Assembly: GCA_002395085.1 (NCBI GenBank)
Contig: DGVV01000030.1
Coordinates: 1-33,447, forward strand
DNA length: 33,447 nt
Direction of reading: 5' to 3'
Origin: Ruminococcus sp. UBA4275
GTDB lineage: Bacteria > Bacillota > Clostridia > Oscillospirales > Ruminococcaceae
The notes below the pieces were generated by a model that saw only the letters and a list, made by a program, of their open reading frames with translations, was not told where the DNA came from and did no database searches. Below, piece by piece: positions 24,922 to 33,447 of this stretch. Within the stretch, counting starts at the first letter, position 1; each line of letters starts with the position of its first letter. A program made the translations under genes and the position numbers.

Positions 24922-27900
24922 ATGCTGCATCTGATCCTCGGACCTGCGGGCAGCGGAAAATCCGAAACCATGATCGGGAAAATCCGCTCCGCCGCCGATG
25001 CCGGTGCTGCCGTCCGGACGCTCGTGCCGGAACCGTTTGCATTCACCTACGATAAACGGCTTTATGCCGCCCTCGGCGCTGCGGATTTCAATTTGCTGAC
25101 GACCGGCAGCTTCCGCAGTCTGACTGCGGAGATTCTCGAACAAATCGGAGAAGACCCCCGCGATGCCGCTGACGACGTTGCAAAAACAGCCGTGCTGCAC
25201 GGTCTGCTGCGCGAATGTGCCGCAAACCGTTCGCTGCATTTTTTCCGGCGGCAGGCGGATAAGGCCGGCTTTCTGCCGCTCATCGCCGCACAGCTCGATG
25301 AACTGATGCAGTCCGGCACATCCCCCGAACAGCTTGCTGATGCAGCCGCAAAACTCACCGGTTCGCTTCAGGATAAACTCACAGACATCATGAAGCTCTA
25401 TGCCGATTATCTTGCAGAACTGGAAAAACGCGGTCTGCGCGATGCCCTCTGCGATACACAGCGTGCGGCGCAGGCAGCAGACAGTTCCGGATTTCTCGCA
25501 GGCACGCACATTTTCCTCGATGAGTTTGAGTCTTTCACCGGTGATCAGTATGCGCTGCTCAGCGTGATGCTCCGCGATGCAGCCGATGTCTGGATTGCCA
25601 TGCGCACAGATAATCCCGATGCGCCCGCCTATACGCGCTTCGATGCCGTCAATCTCACGCTGCGCAAACTGCGCCGCATTGCGCGGGAACAGGGGCAGCC
25701 TGAGGAGATTCTGCTGCTGCATGAGCAGCCCCGTTTCGCAGATGCCTCGCTCGCATTCCTGAGCGCACATCTCTTTGAGCCGGTCAAAGTGCAGTTTGAG
25801 GGCGCACCCGCAGTTCACATTACAGAGGCGCGTGATGCCACGCTGGAAGCCGAATTCTGCGCGGCACAGATCCGGCAGCTTCTGATGCAGGCGCGCTGCA
25901 AAGCCGGTGACATCATGGTCGTCATGCACGATCTTGCCGATTACGGTTCCTTGCTGGAGGCGGCATTCCGGCGGTATGACATCCCCTATTTTATGGATCA
26001 GCGCCGCAGCGTTCTGCATACAGCGGTGATGAAGCTGCCGCTCTGCCTGCTCGCCCTGATGCAGCGTTCAGCATCGGATGACATTCTCACCCTGCTGAAG
26101 ACGCAGCTCAGCCCGCTGCATCCGGCGGAAGCTGCACAGCTCGAAAACTACGCATATACGTGGGACATTGAAGGCGATAGCTGGGATGTCCCCTTTGCAC
26201 CGGAAACCGATCCGGAAGGCATCTGCGAAAGCATCCGGCAAAAGCTCATGACCCCGCTGCTGGATATGCGCGGACGTCTGCGGAAATACGATCCCGAAAC
26301 ACGCACCGGCGCACAGCTCTGCGAATTGCTCTACCGCTGCATGGAGGATATGGGAGTACAGCTCCGCATCGGCGGACTGGCAGAGCATCTCAAGGCGCAG
26401 GACGGTGATCCTGCTGCCATGACCGTTTACGTGCAGGCGGATGCGGGCATCCAGGGTGCGCGTGCAATCCGCCGTCTCTGGAACCGCTTTACGGAATTGC
26501 TGGATGCACTGCATACTGCCCTCAGCGATGTCCGGATGTCCCCTGAACAGCTTGCCGATCTCATGACGGCGGTGCTGCGTGCAGATCAGATTCCTGTACC
26601 GCCGCAGACACTGGATGCCGTCACCGTGCAGAGTGCTGCGGAAGCGCGTTTTGATAAACCGAAAATCCTGTTTGTGCTGGGCGTCAATGACGGCAAATTT
26701 CCGGCAGACATCCATGCGGGCGGCTGCTTCTCCGAGTCTGAGCGGGATCTGCTGGCGGAAAGCGGCGTGGAACTGGCACGCTCCGTGCGGGAACTCTGCG
26801 CTGATGAACAGCTCATCGTCTATAAGACACTCTCTGCGGCATCAGAAGCGCTCTGGCTCTGTTATCCGCTGGCAGATGAGAGCGGCAAACATCTCTCGCC
26901 CTCGCCGCTGCTGGAAAGTGTGCGGCGGCTGTTTCCGCGTCTGCGGGTGAATTCCGCAGCGGAAATGGGTACAGCTTTTTACGTCTCGACCAAAGCGGCG
27001 GCATACTACAGTTTCGTGCAGGATTACAGCATCTCCGCCGCAGACCGGAATACCGTACAGGAAATGCTGCGCCGGATGCCGGAGGAAGCCCAGCGCATGA
27101 AGCGTCTGGAAAACCGGCAGGACATCGACCGTCTGCGCATCACAGACCGTGCGCTGATGCGGCGTCTGACGGGCAATACGCTGAAGGTTTCGGCATCGCA
27201 GCTTGAACAGACCATCGAATGCCCGTTCAAGGGCTTCTGCGCATACGGTCTGCGGCTCTACCGCCGGCAGAAGCAGACACTCAGTGCGCGTACCGGCGGC
27301 AATCTCGTGCATTCCTGCATGGAACGGCTGTTCAAGGAACATCCGCAGCGGGAGGATTATCTCGCACTGACCCCTGCACAGCTCAAAGCCCATGCCAGAC
27401 AGTGTGCGGCAGACTTTTTACAGCAAGATCTCGGCGGCAGACGCGGCAAGACAAGACGTTTCCTGCGGCAGTATGCGCGCATCACCGAACGCATGACGGA
27501 TCTGCTGCTGCATACACAGCAGGAACTGGCGCAGGCAGAGTTTACGCCGGACCGTTCAGAACTGGTCATCGGGCGGCTGGGCGATGAAACCGGTACTGCC
27601 CCCTATACGCTCTCTCTGCCCGGCGGCATGACGCTCGTGCTGAGCGGCAAGATTGACCGTGTAGACATTGCGCAGCAGGACGGCGAACAGTATCTGCGCA
27701 TTGTCGATTACAAGACCGGCAGAAAGGAATTCCGGCTTGCAGACATCTACTACGGGCTGAATCTGCAAATGCTGCTGTATCTCTTTGCGCTGCTGGATGA
27801 CGGCAGAGACTATCCCGATGCAAAAGCGGCGGGCGTTTTGTATATGCCGGCTGGTTCTCCTTCGATGCGGGAACGCGGCGATACACAATCGCTGACGGAA

Positions 27901-28389
27901 CATATCAGCAATTACTTCCGGATGCACGGCATGGTGCTGCTGGACCGCGGTATCCTCACGAAAATGGAACGGGAACTGGCAGGTGTGTACATCCCCGCGG
28001 CACGCGCTGCGGATGATCCCGGCGAAGGCGAACTGCATCTTGTCAGCAACAAAAATGTCTTCACGCAGGAACAGCTTGCGCGGCTGCGGCTTCATGTGGA
28101 GGGCATTGTGCGGGAAAGCGCCGCGCTGTATGCAGAAGGCAATGTTTCCCCCAGACCCATGCGCCGCAAGGAACGGGAACAGCAGGAAACCGGTACAACT
28201 GCCGATTTCTACGCAAATGCGTGTGATTACTGCGACTACCGGAGCATCTGCGGTATCACCGATCCGGATGCAGCCTGCTTCCGGCTGCCCGCATACAGCG
28301 CGGAAGGTTCTGCACGGGCAATGCGCGCCATTATGGAGGGCAGAACCGCAGACGATGAGGCGGAAGGAAAGGAGGCTGCATCCGGATGA
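24922..28389 (+). CDS. addB: ATP-dependent helicase/nuclease subunit B
   Basis: 1155 residues, the typical AddB length. Walker A is GPAGSGKS at 7-14. The C-terminal nuclease domain of the RecB/PD-(D/E)XK type has IVDYKTGRKE with Asp929 and Lys931. The 4Fe-4S cysteines are all there: Cys767 (ECPFKGFC) and Cys1101, Cys1104, Cys1110 (CDYCDYRSIC). With AddA it forms the complex that resects double-strand breaks and responds to Chi. RBS AAAGGAG precedes ATG at 24922. Its stop overlaps the start of the next ORF by four bases. Confidence 0.97.
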   Translation: MLHLILGPAGSGKSETMIGKIRSAADAGAAVRTLVPEPFAFTYDKRLYAALGAADFNLLTTGSFRSLTAEILEQIGEDPRDAADDVAKTAVLHGLLRECAANRSLHFFRRQADKAGFLPLIAAQLDELMQSGTSPEQLADAAAKLTGSLQDKLTDIMKLYADYLAELEKRGLRDALCDTQRAAQAADSSGFLAGTHIFLDEFESFTGDQYALLSVMLRDAADVWIAMRTDNPDAPAYTRFDAVNLTLRKLRRIAREQGQPEEILLLHEQPRFADASLAFLSAHLFEPVKVQFEGAPAVHITEARDATLEAEFCAAQIRQLLMQARCKAGDIMVVMHDLADYGSLLEAAFRRYDIPYFMDQRRSVLHTAVMKLPLCLLALMQRSASDDILTLLKTQLSPLHPAEAAQLENYAYTWDIEGDSWDVPFAPETDPEGICESIRQKLMTPLLDMRGRLRKYDPETRTGAQLCELLYRCMEDMGVQLRIGGLAEHLKAQDGDPAAMTVYVQADAGIQGARAIRRLWNRFTELLDALHTALSDVRMSPEQLADLMTAVLRADQIPVPPQTLDAVTVQSAAEARFDKPKILFVLGVNDGKFPADIHAGGCFSESERDLLAESGVELARSVRELCADEQLIVYKTLSAASEALWLCYPLADESGKHLSPSPLLESVRRLFPRLRVNSAAEMGTAFYVSTKAAAYYSFVQDYSISAADRNTVQEMLRRMPEEAQRMKRLENRQDIDRLRITDRALMRRLTGNTLKVSASQLEQTIECPFKGFCAYGLRLYRRQKQTLSARTGGNLVHSCMERLFKEHPQREDYLALTPAQLKAHARQCAADFLQQDLGGRRGKTRRFLRQYARITERMTDLLLHTQQELAQAEFTPDRSELVIGRLGDETGTAPYTLSLPGGMTLVLSGKIDRVDIAQQDGEQYLRIVDYKTGRKEFRLADIYYGLNLQMLLYLFALLDDGRDYPDAKAAGVLYMPAGSPSMRERGDTQSLTEHISNYFRMHGMVLLDRGILTKMERELAGVYIPAARAADDPGEGELHLVSNKNVFTQEQLARLRLHVEGIVRESAALYAEGNVSPRPMRRKEREQQETGTTADFYANACDYCDYRSICGITDPDAACFRLPAYSAEGSARAMRAIMEGRTADDEAEGKEAASG

Positions 28390-28901
28390 TGACCTGTTCT
28401 CAGACAACAGATGCACTCCGCTCCATCAAAGGCTGGCGGCTGACAGCAAGTTTCTCCGTCGGCGGATTCCTGTGGGTCAGCTTTTCCAGACGCGAACCGC
28501 ACCGGTTTCTGTGCATCTCCGCGCAGAAAATCACAGTCGCGGACTGCATCCGCGGCACGGTCACGGAATGCGATGCGGTGTATGATGAGGAAGCGCTGAT
28601 CGCATACAGCGATGCGTTTCCGGAGGAGGAAACCGTGCTTGCCGGAGAATACGGCGGCAGTCTGCCGGATGATTCCGGTCACGGCGAACAGATCATAACC
28701 ACAGCACTGCCGGACGGATTATCCGCCATCTCATTCCGGACGGCGGACGGCGAAAGCATTCTGTTTTACCTGTGCTATCCGGCGTATATCTGCGGTTTTT
28801 CGCCGGACGGCAATGCAATGATCCTCGCGGACGACGGCGGCGTCTATGTTCTTGCGCGGGAGACAAATCCGGAAGGAGGCGCGGCAAATGCTGCGGATTG
28901 A
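28386..28901 (+). CDS. Unknown 171-aa protein encoded between addB and addA
   Basis: 171 residues starting at the ATGATG that overlaps the addB stop, with GGAAAGGAGG 10 bases upstream; its end overlaps the addA start by 14 bases. No signal peptide or membrane helix. The pattern is mostly beta, with strands such as LTASFSVGGFLWVSF and a tail CGFSPDGNAMILADDGGVYVLA that resembles one beta-propeller blade. I do not recognise the family. The overlaps on both sides and clean RBSs show that it is a real, translationally coupled gene rather than spacer. A role with AddAB is inferred from position only. Confidence 0.8.
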   Translation: MMTCSQTTDALRSIKGWRLTASFSVGGFLWVSFSRREPHRFLCISAQKITVADCIRGTVTECDAVYDEEALIAYSDAFPEEETVLAGEYGGSLPDDSGHGEQIITTALPDGLSAISFRTADGESILFYLCYPAYICGFSPDGNAMILADDGGVYVLARETNPEGGAANAAD

Positions 28902-31900
28902 TCCAAGTCTCACAGAAGATCAGCAGAAGGCAGTCGCGGCACGCGGGGCATCGGTCTCGGTGAGTGCGGCTGCGGGCAGCGGCAAGACCAAAGTGCTGGT
29001 GGAACGTCTGATCGGCATAATCACAGATGAAGAACATCCCAGCCCCGCAGACCGGCTGGTTGTCGTGACCTTCACGAACGATGCCGCATCCGAAGTGCGA
29101 AGCAGACTCAGCATTGCACTGAGCAAACAGCTCCTCGAAGATCCGGATAATGCATGGCTGCGCGAACAGCAGACGCATCTGAAAAGTGCGCACATCTCGA
29201 CCATTCACAGCTTTTGCTTTGATCTGCTGCGGCAGCAGTTTGCCGCGCTTGATATTTCCGCCGGATTCCGCGTCATGGATGACACGGAGGAAGCGGAACT
29301 GCGCCGCAAAACTGCGGAGGAAGTCGCGGAGGCAATGGTGCAGGCGGCAGAAACCGATCCGGAGGCAGCGGCACGTCTCAGATGCCTCTCCGATGCCTTC
29401 TGCGGCACGGATGACAGCGCCCTGCTCGAACTGCTGGAAGCGCTGTATGAAATCATCGCGACCGTTCCCTTCGGGGAGCAAATGCTGCCGCGGTTTGCGC
29501 AGGAGGCTGCATCCGGCAAAATGCTCGCAGATGCCATGCAGGAATTCTGCGGGCAGATTGCAGAATGCGAAACCGTTTATGCACAGGCACAGGCGCTCTT
29601 TGACAGCGTCGTGGCAGAAAAGCGCGCGGAGAAAGAGGCGAAGGCTGCCAAATCCGGACGCGCCGTCAAGCCCTATGAGCCGCCGAAATCCTACGATGTC
29701 CTCTGCGCGGAATCCCGCGGCATCGGGCGGGTGCTGGAAGCGGCAAAAACCGGCGATCCGGAACGCACCTGCAAGGCACTCAATGCGCTCTCGTTCGGGC
29801 GGTTTTCTCCCGGCAGCGATGCACGCGCCAGACAAAGCGGTGCGCTGCGGGCATTCGGAAAACAAATGGCGGCAAATCTGCAAAAAAAATGGCGCATCCC
29901 GCTGGAATATGCACAGCAGGATTGCGCACGGCACGCAGAATTGCTCACGGCACTGATCCAGCCGCTGCATGAATTCTCGGAGCGCCTCGATGCCCATAAG
30001 CGCGAGCGCAGCGCCCTCGGCTTCGGGGATGCAATGCGCTGCACGCTGCATCTGCTGGCAGAACAGGCAGCGGACGGCAGCATCCGGAAAACAGCCCTTG
30101 CAGAAACACTCTCGCAGCAGTATTCCTACATCATGATCGACGAATTTCAGGATGCGGACGGTCAGCAGGATCTCATCTTCCGGATGCTCTCGCACGGCGG
30201 TGACGCGCAGCATTACGGCGATAATCTGTTCTTCGTCGGAGACAGCAAACAGTGCATCTACCGCTTCCGCAACGCAAATCCGCGCATTTTCTATGAGGCG
30301 CTGCAAAGCGGCGCGCCCTATCGCACGGCAATGCTGACGGAGAACACCCGCATCGACCTGAACCGTAATTTCCGCAGCGCACAGGAGGTTGTGGATTTCG
30401 TCAACTGCATCTTCTCCGGTCTGATGTCGGAGCGCGTGGGCGAAGTGGATTACGACGAACGGCAGGCACTCGTGCGCGGCGCGGCATATCCCGATGGAGA
30501 CCGCCCCGCAGAGCTGCTCCTCTTTGAGGAGGCGGAAGACAATCCGCAGACCGAACCCGATCTGGTCGCGGCACGGATCCGGATGCATCTGGATCTCGGC
30601 ACACCCGTCAAAGACCGCGAGACCGGTGTGCAGCGCCCCTGCAAACCCGGTGATTTCATGATCCTGCTGCGCAAAAAAAGCAAGCTGGAAGCATTCGCAT
30701 CCGCACTGACGCGCGCGGAGATTCCGGTCTGCTCCGTGGTGCAGCAAAGCTATCTGAATGCACCGGAAATCCTGCTGCTGCTGGCAATTCTGCGGGCGGC
30801 GGATAATCCCCTGCTGGATGTACCGGTCGCGGCAGCAATGCTCTCCCCGATGATGGGCTTCACCCTCGATGAAGTCACGCAGATCCGGCTCAGCGGCGAA
30901 CGGCGCGGGCTGTACCGCTCCATGCTGCACATCACACAGACGCCGGAAAGCGCATCGCCGGAACTGACCGTAAAATGCACGCATTTCCTGCAATTTCTGG
31001 AATCCATGCGGCTCTGCGCGGCAATGGAAACGCCTGAACAGCTCATCCGGCGCATCTACCTCTGTACAGATTTTCTCGGTCTGATGCAGATGACAGAAGG
31101 CGGCGAGCAGAAAAAGGCGAATCTGCGCGCTTTGGTAACATACGCACGCAAATTTGAGGAGAACCGCGGCGGCGGGCTGTCGGCATTTCTGCGGTATATC
31201 GACGCGATGATCAGCCGCAGTCAGGATCTCGACGGCGGCGGCATTCCGGCTGTCTCAGAGGATGTCGTGCAGATCAAAACCATTCACGGCTCAAAGGGGC
31301 TGGAAGCGCCGTTTGTGATTCTCGCAGACGCCTCCACCGGATTCAGCACCGCAGACCGCCGGAAAATGTATCAGTTTCACGCAGATAAGGGGCTCGGCTT
31401 CCGCCTGCAAGACCCCGAATCGCTGACACGCGGCAGTTCGCTTGCGTATATGGCGATCAGTGCGCAGAATATCCGCGAATCCGTCAGTGAGGAGCTGCGG
31501 CTGCTGTACGTCGCGCTCACCCGCGCCCGCGAACGGCTCATTCTGCCGATTTCACTGAAGGGCATCGCCGCAAAAGCAAAACAGTGGGCGGAAATACAGG
31601 CTGCGGGCGGTGCAGCCGGCAAATTGCTTGCAGGCAGCGCGGGTTCACACGCAGACTGGCTGCTGATGCCGCTGATCCGCAATCAGGCAGGCGAACTGCT
31701 CCGCAGAACCCTCGATATTGAGGTTGAAAAAGATCCCGGTCTGCCGCAGATCCGCATGGTTACGGAAGTCATTGCGCCGCCTGATGCACCCGCTCAGGAA
31801 ACCGCAGCGCATACATCCGTGCAGGCTGCCCCGCCCCCGACGGTTGAACGGCATCTGCTGGAGAAACAGTGCGCATGGCAATACGAAAGTGCAGGTGCGC

Positions 31901-32523
31901 ATCTGACGGCGAAATACGGCGTCTCCGAACTGGCGAAATCCGATGACATCTCCGCGCCGCTGCGCAGACCGCTCTTTGTGCGGGAAAACCACGGCAGACT
32001 CTCCGGCGCAGAACGCGGCACAGCGCTGCACACCTTCCTGCAATATGCCAATTTTGCCGCTGCCGCGCAGGATCTCAGCGCAGAAATTGCCCATGTGCGC
32101 CGCCGCGGACGTCTCACGGAAAAACAGGCAGAAGCGGTTCGGGCGAGCAATATCGCGGCATTTTTCACGTCTCCGCTGTATGCGCGGACTGCGGCTGCAA
32201 AACAGATCTGGCGGGAGAAAAAGTTTATCGTCCGGCTCAGCGACCTGCATCTCAGCGGCTCACTGGCACAGCTTGGCGCAGATTACGCCGGCACAGAAGG
32301 TATGCTGACCGGTATCATGGATCTGGTTTTTGAGGAGGCAGACGGGCTGGTACTCGTGGACTACAAAACCGACCGTGTGCAGAACGGCGCACAGCTTCTG
32401 GAACAGTACACCGAACAAATCCGGCTTTATGCGGGCGCGCTGCGCCTGATCACAGGAAAACGGATCAAGGAATGCTTCCTGTATTCCCTGCATCTGAATC
32501 AGACCGTGCCGGTTGCAATCTGA
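28888..32523 (+). CDS. addA: ATP-dependent helicase/nuclease subunit A
   Basis: 1211 residues from ATG at 28888, chosen because GGAAGGAGG lies eight bases upstream and the protein then begins at the family start (LTEDQQKAVAARG). Walker A is AAAGSGKT at 27-34, Walker B (motif II) is DEFQD at 418-422, and QIKTIHGSKGLE and LLYVALTRARERL are UvrD-type motifs V and VI. The C-terminal nuclease has LVDYKTDR with Asp1158 and Lys1160. It is the 3'-5' helicase and one of the two nucleases of AddAB. It has the expected length with no frameshift. Confidence 0.97.
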   Translation: MLRIDPSLTEDQQKAVAARGASVSVSAAAGSGKTKVLVERLIGIITDEEHPSPADRLVVVTFTNDAASEVRSRLSIALSKQLLEDPDNAWLREQQTHLKSAHISTIHSFCFDLLRQQFAALDISAGFRVMDDTEEAELRRKTAEEVAEAMVQAAETDPEAAARLRCLSDAFCGTDDSALLELLEALYEIIATVPFGEQMLPRFAQEAASGKMLADAMQEFCGQIAECETVYAQAQALFDSVVAEKRAEKEAKAAKSGRAVKPYEPPKSYDVLCAESRGIGRVLEAAKTGDPERTCKALNALSFGRFSPGSDARARQSGALRAFGKQMAANLQKKWRIPLEYAQQDCARHAELLTALIQPLHEFSERLDAHKRERSALGFGDAMRCTLHLLAEQAADGSIRKTALAETLSQQYSYIMIDEFQDADGQQDLIFRMLSHGGDAQHYGDNLFFVGDSKQCIYRFRNANPRIFYEALQSGAPYRTAMLTENTRIDLNRNFRSAQEVVDFVNCIFSGLMSERVGEVDYDERQALVRGAAYPDGDRPAELLLFEEAEDNPQTEPDLVAARIRMHLDLGTPVKDRETGVQRPCKPGDFMILLRKKSKLEAFASALTRAEIPVCSVVQQSYLNAPEILLLLAILRAADNPLLDVPVAAAMLSPMMGFTLDEVTQIRLSGERRGLYRSMLHITQTPESASPELTVKCTHFLQFLESMRLCAAMETPEQLIRRIYLCTDFLGLMQMTEGGEQKKANLRALVTYARKFEENRGGGLSAFLRYIDAMISRSQDLDGGGIPAVSEDVVQIKTIHGSKGLEAPFVILADASTGFSTADRRKMYQFHADKGLGFRLQDPESLTRGSSLAYMAISAQNIRESVSEELRLLYVALTRARERLILPISLKGIAAKAKQWAEIQAAGGAAGKLLAGSAGSHADWLLMPLIRNQAGELLRRTLDIEVEKDPGLPQIRMVTEVIAPPDAPAQETAAHTSVQAAPPPTVERHLLEKQCAWQYESAGAHLTAKYGVSELAKSDDISAPLRRPLFVRENHGRLSGAERGTALHTFLQYANFAAAAQDLSAEIAHVRRRGRLTEKQAEAVRASNIAAFFTSPLYARTAAAKQIWREKKFIVRLSDLHLSGSLAQLGADYAGTEGMLTGIMDLVFEEADGLVLVDYKTDRVQNGAQLLEQYTEQIRLYAGALRLITGKRIKECFLYSLHLNQTVPVAI

Positions 32524-32548
32524 CACGGAATCCATCAGGAGGTATCTC

Positions 32549-33268
32549 ATGAACAGCGAAATGGAAAAGCTCTATCAGGCAATTGAAAAGGCACATACCA
32601 TCGTATTTTTCGGAGGAGCAGGCGTCTCGACGGAAAGCGGCATTCCCGATTTCCGCAGCGTGGACGGTCTGTACAATCAGCAGTATGATTACCCGCCGGA
32701 GACCATCCTCAGCCACAGCTTTTTCCTGCGGCACACGGATGAATTCTACCGCTTCTACCGCGCAAAAATGCTCGCGCTGGATGCACAGCCCAACGCCGCC
32801 CACAAGAAGCTTGCACAGTGGGAGACAGCCGGCAAGCTCAATGCCGTCGTGACGCAGAATATCGACGGCCTGCACCAGAAGGCGGGCAGCAGGAAGGTTC
32901 TGGAGCTGCATGGCAGCGTCCTGCGCAATACCTGCATGGACTGCGGCAAAAAGCATGATGTTACGGCAATTTCCGAAAGCAAAGGTCTCCCGCGCTGCGA
33001 ATGCGGCGGGCTCATCAAGCCCGATGTGGTGCTGTATGAGGAATCGCTGGACAACGATGTCATGGATGAGGCAATCCGCTGCATCCGGGAAGCGGATATG
33101 ATGATCATTGGCGGCACATCGCTGGCGGTTTACCCCGCAGCCGGACTCATCCACTATTTCCGCGGCAATACCCTCGCGCTCATCAACCGCGATGAGACCC
33201 CGCTGGACAGCCGCGCCGATATTGTGGTACACGGCAAGATCGGAGAGGTCTTCTCGCAGATGCCCTGA
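32549..33268 (+). CDS. Sir2-family NAD-dependent protein deacylase
   Basis: 239 residues from ATG at 32549, six bases after GGAGG; an earlier in-frame ATG at 32513 is inside addA. GAGVSTESGIPDFRS (NAD loop), TQNIDGLHQKAG and catalytic His121 in ELHGS are intact. The zinc site is Cys129-X2-Cys132 and Cys150-X-Cys152. Together these point to a canonical deacetylase/deacylase rather than the SirTM ADP-ribosyltransferase type. It uses NAD and releases O-acyl-ADP-ribose and nicotinamide. It is the last gene before the terminator, 25 bases after addA. Confidence 0.95.
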   Translation: MNSEMEKLYQAIEKAHTIVFFGGAGVSTESGIPDFRSVDGLYNQQYDYPPETILSHSFFLRHTDEFYRFYRAKMLALDAQPNAAHKKLAQWETAGKLNAVVTQNIDGLHQKAGSRKVLELHGSVLRNTCMDCGKKHDVTAISESKGLPRCECGGLIKPDVVLYEESLDNDVMDEAIRCIREADMMIIGGTSLAVYPAAGLIHYFRGNTLALINRDETPLDSRADIVVHGKIGEVFSQMP

Positions 33269-33285
33269 CCGGTACACAAAACAGC

Positions 33286-33329
33286 ACGCCCCCGAATCCT
33301 GCAAAGCAGCGGATCCGGGGGCGTTTTTT
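33286..33329 (+). terminator. Rho-independent terminator after the sirtuin gene
   Basis: ACGCCCCCGAATCC (33286-33299) pairs with GGATCCGGGGGCGT (33311-33324) with one A-C mismatch and an 11-base loop, then six Ts (33324-33329). It is 17 bases after the stop codon and ends the operon. Confidence 0.95.
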
Positions 33330-33387
33330 GGGCTAATGACAATTTAGGTGGTTTTCAGCTGATCTTATTTGTAATATAAAATAAGGA

Positions 33388-33436
33388 ATCGCTGCGCGAT
33401 GCTATTTTGGAATGGGCGCCTCTATCGCAGGCGCCC
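33388..33436. repeat. Two small GC hairpins in gene-free DNA at the right edge
   Basis: ATCGC-TGC-GCGAT (33388-33400) and GGGCGCC-N9-GGCGCCC (33414-33420 with 33430-33436) are perfect inverted repeats. No ORF covers bases 33330-33447. This could be a REP-like intergenic element or the start of a structured RNA that continues past the window; nothing more can be said from one copy. Confidence 0.4.
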
Positions 33437-33447
33437 AAGCCCCCGAG

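Noticed and set aside
32465..33304. 279-codon minus-strand frame opposite the sirtuin
   Set aside because: Shadow of the Sir2 gene, which has intact catalytic and zinc-binding residues.

Overview
The window looks like chromosome of an anaerobic Firmicute of the Ruminococcus type (Oscillospiraceae). The evidence is an array of secreted proteins with cohesin-like domains, a dockerin-type calcium repeat pair and Thr-rich linkers, together with a V/A-type ATPase operon, AddAB instead of RecBCD, and consensus sigma-A promoters and RBSs. The assignment is by gene content and architecture; the species cannot be fixed from this sequence alone.

Region 1 (1 to about 9450, minus strand) is the accessory, most unusual part. 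One perfect sigma-A promoter (9422-9450) reads into four exported proteins in a row: a lipoprotein with a C-terminal cohesin-like domain, a 549-aa secreted Ser/Gly-rich beta-strand protein with a faint resemblance to aerolysin/ETX-type proteins, a 1670-aa leucine-rich-repeat protein carrying both a cohesin-like domain and a dockerin-like module, and a three-domain cohesin-like protein with Thr/Ser/Lys linkers that runs off the left edge. None shows an enzyme domain, so this resembles a non-catalytic, surface-assembled cohesin/dockerin complex rather than a cellulosome.

Region 2 (9683-14550, minus strand) is a MoxR ATPase / DUF58 / transmembrane transglutaminase-like operon with its own promoter and a strong terminator. 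Region 3 (14582-23997, minus strand) is a complete V/A-type ATPase operon in the order G/H-C-I-K-F-E-A-B-D, followed by a small two-helix membrane protein of unknown function and a terminator.

Region 4 (24043-33329, plus strand) is divergent from the ATPase operon. It holds a microbial-type PARG (ADP-ribose glycohydrolase-like) gene, addB, a 171-aa unknown ORF overlapping both of its neighbours, addA, and a Sir2-family NAD-dependent deacylase, closed by a strong terminator. Two NAD/ADP-ribose enzymes therefore bracket the double-strand-break repair helicase-nuclease. The last ~120 bases hold short GC-rich hairpins and no gene. No tRNA, rRNA, IS element, prophage or CRISPR array was seen.
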